From contig NC_092521.1 in assembly GCF_037038585.1 (NCBI RefSeq), positions 103,680,398-103,744,397 on the forward strand: DNA of 64,000 bases, read 5' to 3'. This document shows, piece after piece, positions 37,106 to 48,095 of this stretch. This stretch comes from Patagioenas fasciata (taxonomy: Eukaryota; Chordata; Aves; Columbiformes; Columbidae). Position 1 is the first letter of the stretch, and each line of letters opens with the position of its first letter. Under the pieces are notes generated by a model. It saw only the letters and a program-made list of their open reading frames with translations, was not told the origin of the DNA and searched no databases. Position numbers and translations under genes: made by a program.

Positions 37106-37973
37106 GTTAGGGGTTGGGGTTCGGGGTTGGGGTTAGGGGTTGGGGTTAGGTTTAGATTTGGGGTTAGGGGTTGGGATTAGGTTTAGATTTGGGATTAGGT
37201 TTAGATTTGGGGTTAAGATTTGGGGTTAGGTTTAGATTTGGGTTTAGGGGTTGGGGTTAGGGGTTAGGATTAGGTTTAGATTTGGGGTTAGAGGTTGGGG
37301 TTAGGGGTTGGGGTTAGGTTTAGATTTGGGGTTAGGTTTCGATTTGGGGTTAGGGGTTGGGGTTAGGTTTAGATTTGGGGTTAGGTTTAGATTTGGGTTT
37401 AGGGGTTGGGGTTAGTTTTAGATTTGGGGTTAGGTTTAGATTTGGGGTTAGGGGTTGGGGTTAGGTTTAGATTTAGCGTTAGGTTTAGATTTGAGGTTAG
37501 GGGTTGGGGTTAGGGGTTGTGGTTAGGTTTACATTTGGGGTTAGGGGTTGGGGTTCGGGGTTGGGGTTAGGGGTTGGGGTTAGGTTTAGATTTGGGTTTA
37601 GGGGTTGGGATTAGGTTTAGATTTGGGAGTAGGTTTAGATTTGGGGTTAAGATTTTGGGTTAGGTTTAGATTTGGGTTTAGGGGTTGGGGTTATGGGTTA
37701 GGATTAGGTTTAGATTTGGGGTTAGAGGTTGGGGTTAGGGGTTGGGGTTAGGTTTAGATTTGGGGTTAGGTTTCGATTTGGGGTTAGGGGTTGGGGTTAG
37801 GTTTAGATTTGGGGTTAGGTTTAGATTTGGGGTTTTGATTTGGGGTTAGGTTTAGATTTAAGGTTAGGTTTAGATTTCGGGTTAGGGGTTGGGGTTAGGG
37901 GTTGGGGTTAGGTTTAGATTTGGGGTTAGGGGTTGGGGTTAGGTTTAGATTTGGGGTTTTGATTTGGGGTTAG
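37106..37973 (+). repeat. 434-bp tandem pair
   Basis: Two adjacent copies, about 37106-37539 and 37540-37973. Offset 434 holds at TCGGGGTTGG (37121/37555) and GGATTAGGTT (37267/37701). Variant bases differ (AAGATTTGGGG against AAGATTTTGGG), so the copies have diverged by substitution. The right end turns into GTTTTGATTT / TTTAAGGTT, which begins the segment repeated at 40.4 kb. Confidence 0.8.
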
Positions 37974-38440
37974 GTTTAGATTTAAGGTTAGGTTTAGATT
38001 TGGGGTTAGGGTTTGGGGTTAGGGGTTGGGGTTACAGGTTGGGGTTAGGTTTAGATTTGGGGTTAGGGCTTGGGGTTAGGGGTTGGGTTTAGGGGTTGGG
38101 GTTAGGTTTAGATTTGGGGTTAGGTTTAGATTTGGGGTTAGGGGTTGGGGTTAGGGGTTGGGGTTAGGTGTTGGGGTTAGGTTTAGATTTGGGGTTAGGT
38201 TTAGATTTGGGGATAGGGGTTGGGGTTAGGGTTTAGATTTGGGGTTATGTTTAAATTTGGGGTTAGGGGTTGGGGTAGGTTTAGATTTGGGATTAGGTTT
38301 TGAATCGGGGTTAGGGGTTGGGGTTAGGTTTAGATTTGGGGTTAGGTTTAGATTTGGGATTAGGAGTTGGGGTTAGGTTTAGATTTGGGGTTAGGTTTAG
38401 ATTTAGGGTTAGGGGTTGAGGTTAGGTTTAGATTTAGCGT
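37951..38440 (+). repeat. 0.49-kb segment repeated 2477 bp downstream
   Basis: This matches about 40428-40918 at offset 2477, seen at TTGGGGTTTT (37951/40428), GTTACAGGTT (38031/40508) and GGTTAGGGTT (38224/40701). The offset becomes 2478 at TGAATCGGGG (38301/40779), after a one-base deletion in GGGGTAGG near 38275. GTTACAGGTT and TGAATCGGGG were seen only in these two segments, which makes them good probes for this duplication. Confidence 0.83.
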
Positions 38441-38579
38441 TAGGTTTAGATTTGGGGTTAGGGGTTGGGGTTAGGTTTAGATTTGGGGTTAGGTTTAGAT
38501 TTGGGGTTAGGTTTAGTTTTGGGGTTTAGATTTGGGGTTAGGTTTAGATTTGGGGTTCGGTTTTGATTTGGGGCTAGGG

Positions 38580-40420
38580 GTTGGCGTTAGCTTTAGATTT
38601 GTGGTTAGGTTTAGATTTGGGGTTAGGTTTAGATTTGGGGTTAGGGGTTGGGGTTAGGTTTAGATTTGGGGTTAGGTTTAGATTTGGGGTTAGGGGTTGG
38701 GGTTAGGTTTAGATTTGGGGTTAGGTTTCTATTTGGGGTTAGGTTTAGATTTGGGGTTTAGATTTGGGGTTAGGTTTAGATTTGGGGTTAGGGGTTGGGG
38801 TTAGGGGTTTGGGTTGGCTGTTGGGGTTAGGTTTAGATTTGGGGTTAGGGGTTGGGGTTAGGGGTTGGGGTCAGGGGTTGGGGTTACCTTTAGATTTGGG
38901 GTTAGGTTTAGATTTGGGGTTAGGTTTAGATTTGGGGTTAGGGGTTGGGTTAGGTTTAGATTTGGAGATAGGTTTAAATTTGGAGTTAGGGGTTGAGGTT
39001 AGGTTTAGATTTGGGGTTAGGTTTAGATTTGGGGTTAGGGGTTGAGGTTAGGTTTAGATTTGGGGTTAGGTTTATATTTGGGGTTAGGGGTTGGGGTTAG
39101 GTTTAGATTTGGGGTTAGGTTTAGATGTGGGGTTAGGGGTTGAGGTTAGCTTTAGATTTGGGGTTAGGTTTAGATTTGGGGTTAGGGGTTGGGGTTAGGT
39201 TTAGATTTGGGGTTAGGTTTAGATTTGGGGTTAGGGGTTGAGGTTAGGTTTAGATTTGGGGTTAGGTTTAGATTTAGGTAGGGGTTGGGGTTAGGTTTAG
39301 ATTTGGGGTTACGTTTAGATTTGGGGTTAGGGGTTGAGGTTATGTTTAGATTTGGGGTTAGGTTTAGATTTGGCGTTAGGGGTTGGGGTTAGGTTTAGAT
39401 TTGGGGTTAGGTTTAGATTTGGGGTTAGGGGTTGAGGTTAGGTTTAGATTTGGGGTTAGGTTTAGATTTGGGGTTAGGGGTTGGGGTTAGGTTTAGATTT
39501 GGGGTTAGGTTTAGATTTGGGGTTTAGATATGGGGTTAGATTTAGATTTGGGGTTAGGTTTAGATTTGGGGTTAGGGGTTGAGGTTAGGTTTAGATTTGG
39601 GGTAAGGTTTAGATTTGGGGTTAGGGGTTGGGGTTAGGTTTAGATTTGGGGTTAGGTTTAGATTTGGGGTTAGGGGTTGGGGTTAGTTTTAGATTTGGGG
39701 TTAGGTTTAGATTTGGGATTAGGGGTTGGGGTTAGGTTTAGATTTGGGGTTAGGTTTCCATTTGGGGTTAGGGGTTGGGGTTAGGTTTAGATTTGGGGTT
39801 AGGTTTCGATTTGGGGTTAGGTTTAGATTTAAGGTTTAGATTTGGGGTTAGGTTTAGATTTGGGGTTAGGTTTAGATTTGGGGTTAGGGGTTGGGGTTAG
39901 GGGTTTGGGTTGGGTGTTAGGGTTAGGTTTAGATTTGGGGTTAGGGGTTGGTGTTAGGGGTTGGGGTCAGTGGTAAGCTTTAGATTTGGGGTTAGGTTTA
40001 GATTTGGGGTTAGGTTTAGATTTGGGGTTAGGGGTTGGGGTTAGGGGTTGGGGTTAGGGCTTGGGGTTAGATTTGATTTGGGTTTAGGTTTAGATTTGGG
40101 GTTAGGGGTTGGGGTTTTGTTTAGATTTGGGGTTATGTTTAAATTTGGGGTTAGGGGTTGGGTTTAGGTTTAGATTTGTGATTAGGTTTAGATTCGGGGT
40201 AACGGGTTGGGGTTAGTTTTAGATTTGGGGTTAGGTTTAGATTTGGGGTTAGGGATTGAGGTTAGGTTTAGATTTAGCGTTAGGTTTAGATTTGGGGATA
40301 GGGGTTGGGGTTAGGGGTTGGGGTTAGGTTTAGATTTGGGGTTAAGGCTTGGGATTAGGTTTAGATTTGGGGTTAGGTTTAGATTTCGGGTTGGGGTTCG
40401 GATTAGGGGTTGGGGTTAGG
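38580..40420 (+). repeat. 1.8-kb block related to 58.3-60.1 kb
   Basis: The block includes the marker at 38808, a 98-bp register (38996-39600), GGTTTAGATATGGGG (39521), TTTAAGGTTTAGATTT (about 39831), the marker at 39904, then GGGGTCAGTGGTAAGCTTT (about 39964), TTTGATTTGGG and GGGGTTCGGATTAGG. The same rare variants occur in the same order around 59243-60110. The offset is 19722 at GGTTTAGATA and 19704 at TCAGTGGTAA, differing by one A word. The AAGCTT at about 39974 is one of only two I noticed. Confidence 0.82.
38990..39600 (+). repeat. 98-bp register of alternating GTTGAGG and GTTGGGG
   Basis: The unique A of GTTGAGG falls at 38996, 39045, 39143, 39241, 39337, 39435 and 39582. The gaps are 49, 98, 98, 96, 98 and 147 bp, that is, multiples of the 49-bp A-A-B phrase apart from a 2-bp loss near 39280. 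The array here is a clean A-A-B series in which every second phrase carries the G-to-A change. Confidence 0.9.
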
Positions 40421-42700
40421 TGTAGATTTGGGGTTTTGATTTGGGGTTAGGTTTAGATTTAAGGTTAGGTTTAGATTTGGGGTTAGGGTTTGGGGTTAGG
40501 GGTTGGGGTTACAGGTTGGGGTTAGGTTTAGATTTGGGGTTAGGGCTTGGGGTTAGGGGTTGGGTTTAGGGGTTGGGGTTAGGTTTAGATTTGGGGTTAG
40601 GTTTAGATTTGGGGTTAGGGGTTGGGGTTAGGGGTTGGGGTTAGGTGTTGGGGTTAGGTTTAGATTTGGGGTTAGGTTTAGATTTGGGGTTAGGGGTTGG
40701 GGTTAGGGTTTAGATTTGGGGTTATGTTTAAATTTGGGGTTAGGGGTTGGGGTTAGGTTTAGATTTGGGATTAGGTTTTGAATCGGGGTTAGGGGTTGGG
40801 GTTAGGTTTAGATTTGGGGTTAGGTTTAGATTTGGGGTTAGGGGTTGAGGTTAGGTTTAGATTTAGCGTTTAGGTTTAGATTTGGGATAAGGGGTTGGGG
40901 TTAGGGGTTGGGGTTAGGGTTAGATTTGGGTTTAGGGCTTGGGGTTAGGTTTAGATTTGGGGTTAGGTTTAAATTTGGGGTTGGGATTGGGGTTAGGGGT
41001 TGGGGTTAGGTTTAGATTTGGGGTTAGGGATTGGGATTAGGTTTAGATTTGGGAGTAGGTTTAGATTTGGGGTTAGGGGTTGAATTAGGTTTAGATTTAG
41101 CGTTAGGTTTAGATTTGAGGTTAGGTGTTGTGGTTAGGGGTTGGGGTTAGGTTTACATTTCGGGTTAGGGGTTGGGGTTCGGGGTTGGGGTTAGGGGTTG
41201 GGGTTAGCTTTAGATTTGGGGTTAGGGGTAGGGATTAGGTTTAGATTTGGGAGTAGGTTTAGATTTAGGGTTTAGATTTGGGGTTAGGTTTAGATTTGGG
41301 TTTAGGGGTTGGGGTTAGGGGTTAGGATTAGGTTTAGATTTGGGGTTAGGGGTTGGGGTTAGGGGTTGGGGTTAGGTTTAGATTTGGGGTTAGGTTTCGA
41401 TTTGGGGTTAGGGGTTGGGGTTAGGTTTATATTTGGGGTTAGGTTTAGATTTGGGGTTAGGGGTTTGGGTTAGGTTTAGATTTGGGTTTAGGTTTAGGTT
41501 TGGGGTTAGGGGTTGGGGTTAGATTTAGATTTGGGGTTAGGTTTAGATTTGGGGTTAGGGGTTGAGGTTAGGTTTAGATTTGGGGTTAGGTTTAGATTTG
41601 AGTTTAGGTGTTGGGGTTAGGTTTAGGTTTGGGGTTAGGGGTTGGGGTTAGGTTTAGATTTGGGGTTAGGTATAGATTTGGGGTTAGGGGTTGAGGTTAG
41701 GTTTAGATTTGGGGTTAGGTTTAGATTTGAGTTTAGGTGTTGGGGTTAGGTTTAGATTTGGGGTTAGGGGTTGGTGTTAGGTTTAGATTTGGGGTTAGGT
41801 TTAGATTTGGGGTTAGGGGTTGGGGTTTGGTTTAGATTTGGGGTTATGTTTAAATTTGGGGTTAGGGGTTGGGGTTAGGTTTAGATTTGGGATTAGGTTT
41901 AGATTCGGGGTTAGGGGTCGGGGTTAGGTTTAGATTTGGGGTTAGGTTTAGATTTGGGGTTAGGAGTTGGGGTTAGGTTTAGATTTGGGGTTAGGTTTAG
42001 ATTTGGGGTTAGGGGTTGAGGTTAGGTTTAGATTTAGCGTTAGGTTTAGATTTGGGGTTAGGGGTTGGGGTTAGGGGTTGGGGTTAGGTTTAGATTTGGG
42101 GTTAGGGCTTGGGGTTAGGTTTAGATTTGGGGTTAGGTTTAGATTTCGGGTTAGGGGTTGGGGTTAGGGGTTGGGGTTAGGTTTACATTTGGGGTTAGAG
42201 GTTGGGGTTCGGGGTTGGGGTTAGGGCTTGTGGTTAGGTTTAGATTTGGGGTTAGGATTCGATTTGGGGTTAGGGGTTGGGGTTAGGTTTATATTTTGGG
42301 TTACGTTTAGATTTGGGGTTAGGGGTTGGGGTTAGGTTTAGATTTGGGTTTAGGTTTAGGTTTGGGATTAGGGGTTGGGGTTAGGTTTAGATTTGGGGTT
42401 AGGTTTAGATTTGGGGTTAGGGGTTGAGGTTAGGTTTAGATTTGGGGTTAGGTTTAGATTTGGGGTTAGGGGTTGGGGTTAGGTTTAGATTTGGGGTTAG
42501 GTTTAGATTTAGGGTTAGGGTTTGGGGTTAGGTTTAGATTTGGGGTTAGGTTTAGATTTGGGGTTTAGATTTAAGGTTACGTTTAGATCTGGGGTTATGG
42601 GTTTAGATTTGGGGCTAGGGTTTGGGGTTAGGTTTAGATTTGGGGTTAGGTTTAGATTTGGTGTTAGGGGTTGGGGTTAGGTTTAGATTTGGGGTTAGGT
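40421..42700 (+). repeat. Irregular satellite with a 129-bp duplication
   Basis: Begins with the right copy of the 37951 segment (to about 40918). It then has GATTTAGCGTTAGG variants (about 40861, 41096, 42034), several GGGGTTCGGGG phrases, and a 129-bp duplication (about 41500-41628 and 41629-41757, TTGAGG at 41562 and 41691). The last AGATCT that I noticed in the window is at 42585, in TTTAGATCTGGGG. I saw no long regular offset from about 41.8 to 42.7 kb and nothing that is not satellite. Confidence 0.75.
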
Positions 42701-45097
42701 TTAGATTTGGGGTTAGGGGTTGGGGTTAGGGGTTGGGGTTAGGTTTAGATTTGGGGTTAAGGGTTGGGGTTAGGGGTTGGGGTTAGGGGTTGGGGTTAAG
42801 GGTTGGGGATAGGTTTAGATTTGGGTTTAGGGGTTGGGGTTAGGTTTAGATTTGGGGTTAGGTTTAGATTTACGGTTAGGGCTTGGGGTTAGGTTTAGAT
42901 TTGGGGTTAGTTTAGATTTGGGGCTAGGGGTTGTGGTTAGGTTTAGATTTGGGGTTAGGTTTATATTTGGGGTTAGGGGTTTGTGTTAGGTTTAGATTTG
43001 GGGTTAGCTTTAGAGTTGGGGTTAGGGGTTGGGGTTAGGTTTAGATTTGGGTTAGGTTTAGATTTGGGGTTTTGATTTGGGGTTAGGTTTAGATGTAATG
43101 TTAGGTTTAGATTTGGGGTTAGGGGTTGGGCTTAGGGGTTTGGGGTTAGGTTTAGATTTGGGGTTAGGGCTTGGGGTTAGGTTTAGATTTGGGGTTAGGT
43201 TTAGATTTGGGGTTAGATGTTGGGGTTAGGGGTTGGGGTTAGGTTTACATTTGGGGTTAGGGGTTGGGGTTCGGGGTTAGGGTTAGTGGTTGCGGTTAGG
43301 TTTAGATTTGGGGTTAGGGGTTGGGATTAGGTTTAGATTTGGGATTAGGTTTAGATTTGGGGTTTGGATTTGGGGGTAGGTTTAGATTTGGGTTTAGGGG
43401 TTGGGGTTAGGGGTTGGGGTCAGGTTTAGATTTGGGGTTAGGGGTTGGGGTTAGGGGTTGGGGTTAGGTTTAGATTTGGGATTAGGTTTAGATTTGGGGT
43501 TAGGTTTAGATTTGGGGTTAGGGGTTGGGCTTAGGTTTAGATTTGGGGTTAGGAGTTGGGGTTAGGTTTAGATTTGGGGTTAGGTTTAGATTTGGGGTTA
43601 GCGGTTGGGGTTAGGTTTAGATTTGGGTTTACGTTTAGGTTTGGGGTTAGTTTTAGATTTGGAGTTAGGGGTTGGGGTTAGGTTAAGATTTGGGGTTAGG
43701 TTTAGATTTAGGGTTAGGGGTTAGGGTTAGGTTTAGATTTGGGTTTAGGTGTTGGGGTTAGGGGTTGGGGTTAGGTTTAGATTTGGGGTTAGGGGTTGGG
43801 GTTCGGGGTTGGGGTTAGGGGTTGGGGTTAGGTTTAGGTTTGGGGTTAGGGGTTGGGATTAGGTTTAGATTTGGGATTAGGTTTAGATTTGGGGTTTAGA
43901 TTTGGGGTTAGGTTTAGATTTGGGTTTAGGTGTTGGGGTTAGGGGTTGGGGTTAGGTTTAGATTTGGGGTTAGGGGTTGGGGTTAGGGGTTGGGGTTAGG
44001 GGTTGGGGTTAGGTTTAGATTTGGGGTTAGGTTTTGATTTGGGGTTAGGTGTTGGGGTTAGGTTTACATTTGGGGTTAGGTTTAGATTTGGGGTTAGGGG
44101 TTGAGGTTTGGTTTAGATTTGGGTTTAGGTTTAGGTTTGGGGTTAGGGGTTGGGGTTGGGTTTAGATTTGGGGTTACGTTTAGATTTGGGGATAGGAGTT
44201 GAGGTTAGGTTTAGATTTCGGGTTTAGATTTGGAGTTAGGTTTAAATTTGGGGTTAGGTTTAGATTTGGGGTTAGGGGTTGGGGTTAGGTTTATATTTGG
44301 GGTTAGTTTTCGATTTGGGGTTAGGGGTTGGGGTTAGGTTTAGATTTGGGGTTAGGTTTAGATTTGGGGTTAGGGTTTGGGGTTAGGTTTAGATTTGGGG
44401 TTAGGTTTAGATTTGGGGTTAGGGGTTGGGTTTAGGTTTAGATTTGGGGTCAGGTTTAGATTTGGGGTTAGGGGTTGGGGTTAGGTTTAGATTTGGGGTT
44501 AGTTTTAGATTTGGGGTTAGGTGTAGATTTGGGGTTAGGGGTTGGGGTAAGGGGTTGTGTTTAGGGGTTGGGTTAAGATTTGGGGATAGGTTTAGATTTG
44601 GGGTTAGGGGATTAGGTTAGGTTTAGATTTCGGGATCGGTTTAGATTTGGGGTTTTGATTTGAGGTTAGCTTTAGATTTAACGTTAGGTTTAGATTTGGG
44701 GATAGGGGTTGGGGTTAGGGGTTGGGGTTAGGTTTAGATTTGGGGTTAGGGGTTGGGGTTAGGGGTTGGGGTTAGGTTTAGATTTGGGGTTAGGGGTTGG
44801 GGTTAGGGGTTGGGTTTAGGGGTTGGGGTTAGATTTAGATTTGTGGTTAGGTTTAGATTTGGGGTTCGGGGTTGGGGTTAGGTTTAGATTTGGGGTAAGG
44901 TTTAGATTTGGGGTTAGGGGTTGGGGTTAGGTTTAGATTTGGGGATAGGTTTAGATTTGGGGTTAGGGGTTGAGGTTAGGTTTAGATTTGGGGTTAGGGG
45001 TTGGGGTTAGGTTTAGATTTGGGGTTAGGTTTAGATTTGGGGTTAGGGGTTGGGGTTAGGTTTAGATTTGGGGTTAGGTTTAGATTTGGGTTTAGGT
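42701..45097 (+). repeat. 2397-bp-offset higher-order repeat, copy 1
   Basis: Offset 2397 to 45098 onward is seen at TTGGGGTTAA (42751/45148) and TAATGTTAGG (43096/45493). By TGCGGTTAGG the offset is 2441 (43291/45732), so the following copy has gained about 44 bp. Shared features include a run of GGGGTTAAGGG phrases, a 17-bp A word lacking one G (TTTGGGTTAGG, 43046 area) and GGGGTTTTGATTT. The unit's right half (44.5-44.7 kb) has GTTGTGTTTAGGGG and GAGGTTAGCTTTAG (44662 area), which reappear near 47.37 and 49.40 kb. Confidence 0.8.
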
Positions 45098-46067
45098 GTT
45101 GGGGTTAGGTTTAGATTTGGGGTTAGGGGTTGGGGTTAGGTTTAGATTTGGGGTTAAGGGTTGGGGTTAGGGGTTGGGGTTAGGGGTTGGGGTTAAGGGT
45201 TGGGGATAGGTTTAGATTTGGGGTTAGGGGTTGGGGTTCGGTTTAGATTTGGGGTTAGGTTGAGATTTAGGGTTAGGGCTTGGGGTTAGGTTTAGATTTG
45301 GGGTTAGTTTAGATTTGGGGCTAGGGGTTGGGGTTAGATTTAGATTTGGGGTTAGGTTTAGATTTGGGGTTAGGGGTTTGGGTTAGGTTTAGATTTGGGG
45401 TTAGCTTTAGAGTTGGGGTTAGGGGTTGGGGTTAGGTTTAGATTTGGGTTAGGTTTAGATTTGGGGTTTTGATTTGGGGTTAGGTTTATATTTAATGTTA
45501 GGTTTAGATTTGGGGTTAGGGGTTGGGGTTAGGGGTTTGGGGTTAGGTTTAGATTTGGGGTTAGGGCTTGGGGTTAGGTTTGGATTTGGGGTTAGGTTTA
45601 GATTTGGGGTTAGGGGTTGGGGTTAGGGGTTGGGGTTAGGTTTAGATTTGGGGTTAGATGTTGGGGTTAGGGGTTGGGGTTAGGTTTACATTTGGGGTTA
45701 GGGGTTGGGGTTCAGGGTTAGGGTTAGGAGTTGCGGTTAGGTTTAGATTTGGGGTTAGGGGTTGGGATTAGGTTTAGATTTGGGATTAGGTTTAGATTTG
45801 GGGTTTGGATTTGGGGGTAGGTTTAGATTTGGGTTTAGGGGTTGGGGTTAGGGGTTGGGGTTAGGTTTAGATTTGGGGTTAGGGCTTGGGGTTAGGTTTG
45901 GATTTGGGGTTAGGTTTAGATTTGGGGTTAGGGGTTGGGGTTAGGGGTTGGGGTAAGGTTTAGATTTGGGGTTAGATGTTGGGGTTAGGGGTTGGGGTTA
46001 GGTTTAGATTTGGGGTTAGGGCTTGGGTTTAGGTTTGGATTTAGGGTTAGGTTTAGATAAGGGGTTA
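45098..46067 (+). repeat. Truncated copy 2 of the 2397-bp unit with a 455-bp duplication
   Basis: This follows 42701 at offset 2397 and then 2441. It is broken up by nested duplication of a phrase containing GGGTTAGATG, at 45651, 45968 and 46106. These gaps are 317 and 138 bp, summing to 455. The GGAGTTGCGG variant at 45726 repeats at 46181 (offset 455). GTTTGGATTT after GGGCTTGGG occurs near 45580, 45897 and 46030. The duplication passes straight into the 2028-bp unit. Confidence 0.78.
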
Positions 46068-48095
46068 GGGGTTGGGGTTAGGGGTTGGGGTTAGGTTTAG
46101 ATTTGGGGTTAGATGTTGGGGTTAGGGGTTGGGGTTAGGTTTACATTTGGGGTTAGGGGTTGGGGTTCAGGGTTAGGGTTAGGAGTTGCGGTTAGGTTTA
46201 GATTTGGAGTTAGGGGTTGGGATTAGGTTTAGATTTGGGATTAGGTTTAGATTTGGGGTTTGGATTTGGGGGTAGGTTTAGATTTGGGTTTAGGGGTTGG
46301 GGTTAGGGGTTGGGGTTAGGTTTAGATTTGGGGTTAGGGGTTGGAGTTAGGGGTTGGGGTTAAGTTTAGATTTGGGATTAGGTTTAGATTTGGGGTTAGG
46401 TTTAGATTTGGGGTTAGGGGTTGGGGTTAGGTTTAGATTTGGGGTTAGGAGTTGGGGTTAGGTTTAGATTTGGGGTTAGGTTTAGATTTGGGGTTAGCGG
46501 TTGGGGTTAGGTTTAGATTTGGGTTTACGTTTAGATTTGGGGTTAGGTTTAGATTTGGACTTAGGGGTTGGGGTTAGGTTAAGATTTGGGGTTAGGTTTA
46601 GATTTAGGGTTAGGGGTTGGGGTTAGGTTTAGATTTGGGGTTAGATTTAGATTTAGGGTTAGGGGTTGGGGTTAGGTTTAGATTTGGGTTTAGGTGTTGG
46701 GGTTAGGGGTTGGGGTTAGGTTTAGATTTGTTGTTAGGGGTTGGGATTAGGTTTAGATTTGGGATTAGGTTTAGATTTGGGGTTTAGATTTGGGGTTAGG
46801 TTTAGATTTGGGTTTAGGTGTTGGGGTTAGGGGTTGGGGTTAGGTTTAGATTTGGGGTTAGGGGTTGGGGTTAGGGGTTGGGGTTAGGGGTTGGGGTTAG
46901 GGGTTGGGGTTAGGTTTAGATTTGGGGTTAGGTTTTGATTTGGGGTTAGGTGTTGGGGTTAGGTTTACATTTGGGGTTAGGTTTAGGTTTGGGGTTAGGG
47001 GTTGGGGTTGGGTTTAGATTTGGAGTTAGGTTTAGATTTGGGGTTAGGGGTTGAGGTTAGGTTTAGATTTGGGGTTAGGTTTAGATTTGGGTTTAGGTGT
47101 TGGGGTTAGGTTTAGATTTGGGGTTAGGTTTATATTTGGGGTTAACGGTTGGGGTTACGTTTAGATTTGGGGTTAGGTTTAGATTTAGGGTTAGGTTTAG
47201 ATTTGGGGTTAGGTTTAGATTTGGGGTTAGGTTTAGATTTGGGGTTAGGGGTTGGGGTTAGGGGTTGTGTTTAGGGGTTCGGGTTAGGTTTTGATTTGGG
47301 GATAGGTTTAGATTTGGGGTTAGGGGATGAGGTTAGGTTTAGATTTCGGGATAGGTTTAGATTTGGGGTTTTGATTTGAGGTTAGCTTTAGATTTAACGT
47401 TAGGTTTAGATTTGGGGATAGGGGTTGGGGTTAGGGGTTGGTGTTAGGTTTAGATTTGGGGTTAGGGGTTGGGGTTAGGGGTTGGGGTTAGGTTTAGATT
47501 TGGGGTTAGGGGTTGGGGTTAGGGGTTGGGTTTAGGGGTTGGGGTTAGGTTTAGATTTGGGGTTAGGTTTAGATTTGGGGTAAGGTTTAGATTTGGGGTT
47601 AGGGGTTGGGGTTAGGTTTAGATTTGGGGATAGGTTTAGATTTGGGGTTAGGGGTTGAGGTTAGGTTTAGATTTGGGGTTAGGGGTTGGGGTTAGGTTTA
47701 GATTTGGGGTTAGGTTTAGATTTGGGGTTAGGGGTTGAGGTTAGGTTTAGATTTGGGGTTAGGTTTAGATTTAGGGTTAGGTTTAGATTTGGGGTTAGGT
47801 TTAGATTTGGGGTTAGGGGTTGGGGTTAGGTTTAGATTTGGGGTTAGGTTTAGATTTAGGGTTAGGTTTAGATTTGGGGTTAGGTTTAGATTTGGGGTTA
47901 GGTGTTGGGGTTAGGTTTAGATTTGGGGTTAGGTTTAGATTTCGGTTTAGATTTGGGGTTAGGTTTAGATTTGGGGTTAGGTTTAGATTTGGGATTAGGG
48001 GTTGGGGTTAGGTTTATATTTGGGGTTAGGTTTCGATTTGGGGTTAGGGGTTGGGGTTAGGTTTAGATTTGGGGTTAGGTTTAGATTTGGGATTA
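46068..48095 (+). repeat. 2028-bp higher-order repeat, copy 1
   Basis: Copy 1 aligns to 48096-50141 at offset 2028: GGAGTTGCGG (46181/48209) and TGAGGTTAGC (47377/49405). After about 47.8 kb the offset is 2046, because copy 2 has three plain A words where this copy has two (near 49.84 kb). Few substitutions were seen (for example TTAACGGTTGGGG near 47133 against TTATGGGTTGGGG at 49171), so this is a recent duplication. The unit contains the 61-bp G-run module at 46854. Confidence 0.91.
46854..46914 (+). repeat. 61-bp run of B words: nine GGGG tracts
   Basis: Nine GGGG tracts are separated alternately by TTA and TT, ending in AGG. This is among the longest uninterrupted B-type runs in the window. 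Runs of four or more G4 tracts with loops of 2-3 bases are the classic intramolecular G-quadruplex pattern, so two quadruplexes could form side by side here. An identical run is at 48882-48942. Folding is inferred, not shown. Confidence 0.85.

Noticed and set aside
35537..39045. Open frames at 35537-35743, 36858-37073 and 38764-39045 (up to 93 codons)
   Set aside because: The longest, 38764-39045, is extended by a one-base loss in a B word that delays the frame shift. Composition is the same LGLDLG/VRFRFG repeat.
39964..39985. Non-satellite insertion around GTGGTAAGCTT
   Set aside because: It is a short variant of the GGGGTCAGGGGTTGGGGTTAGCTTT phrase with a deletion, so it is still satellite.
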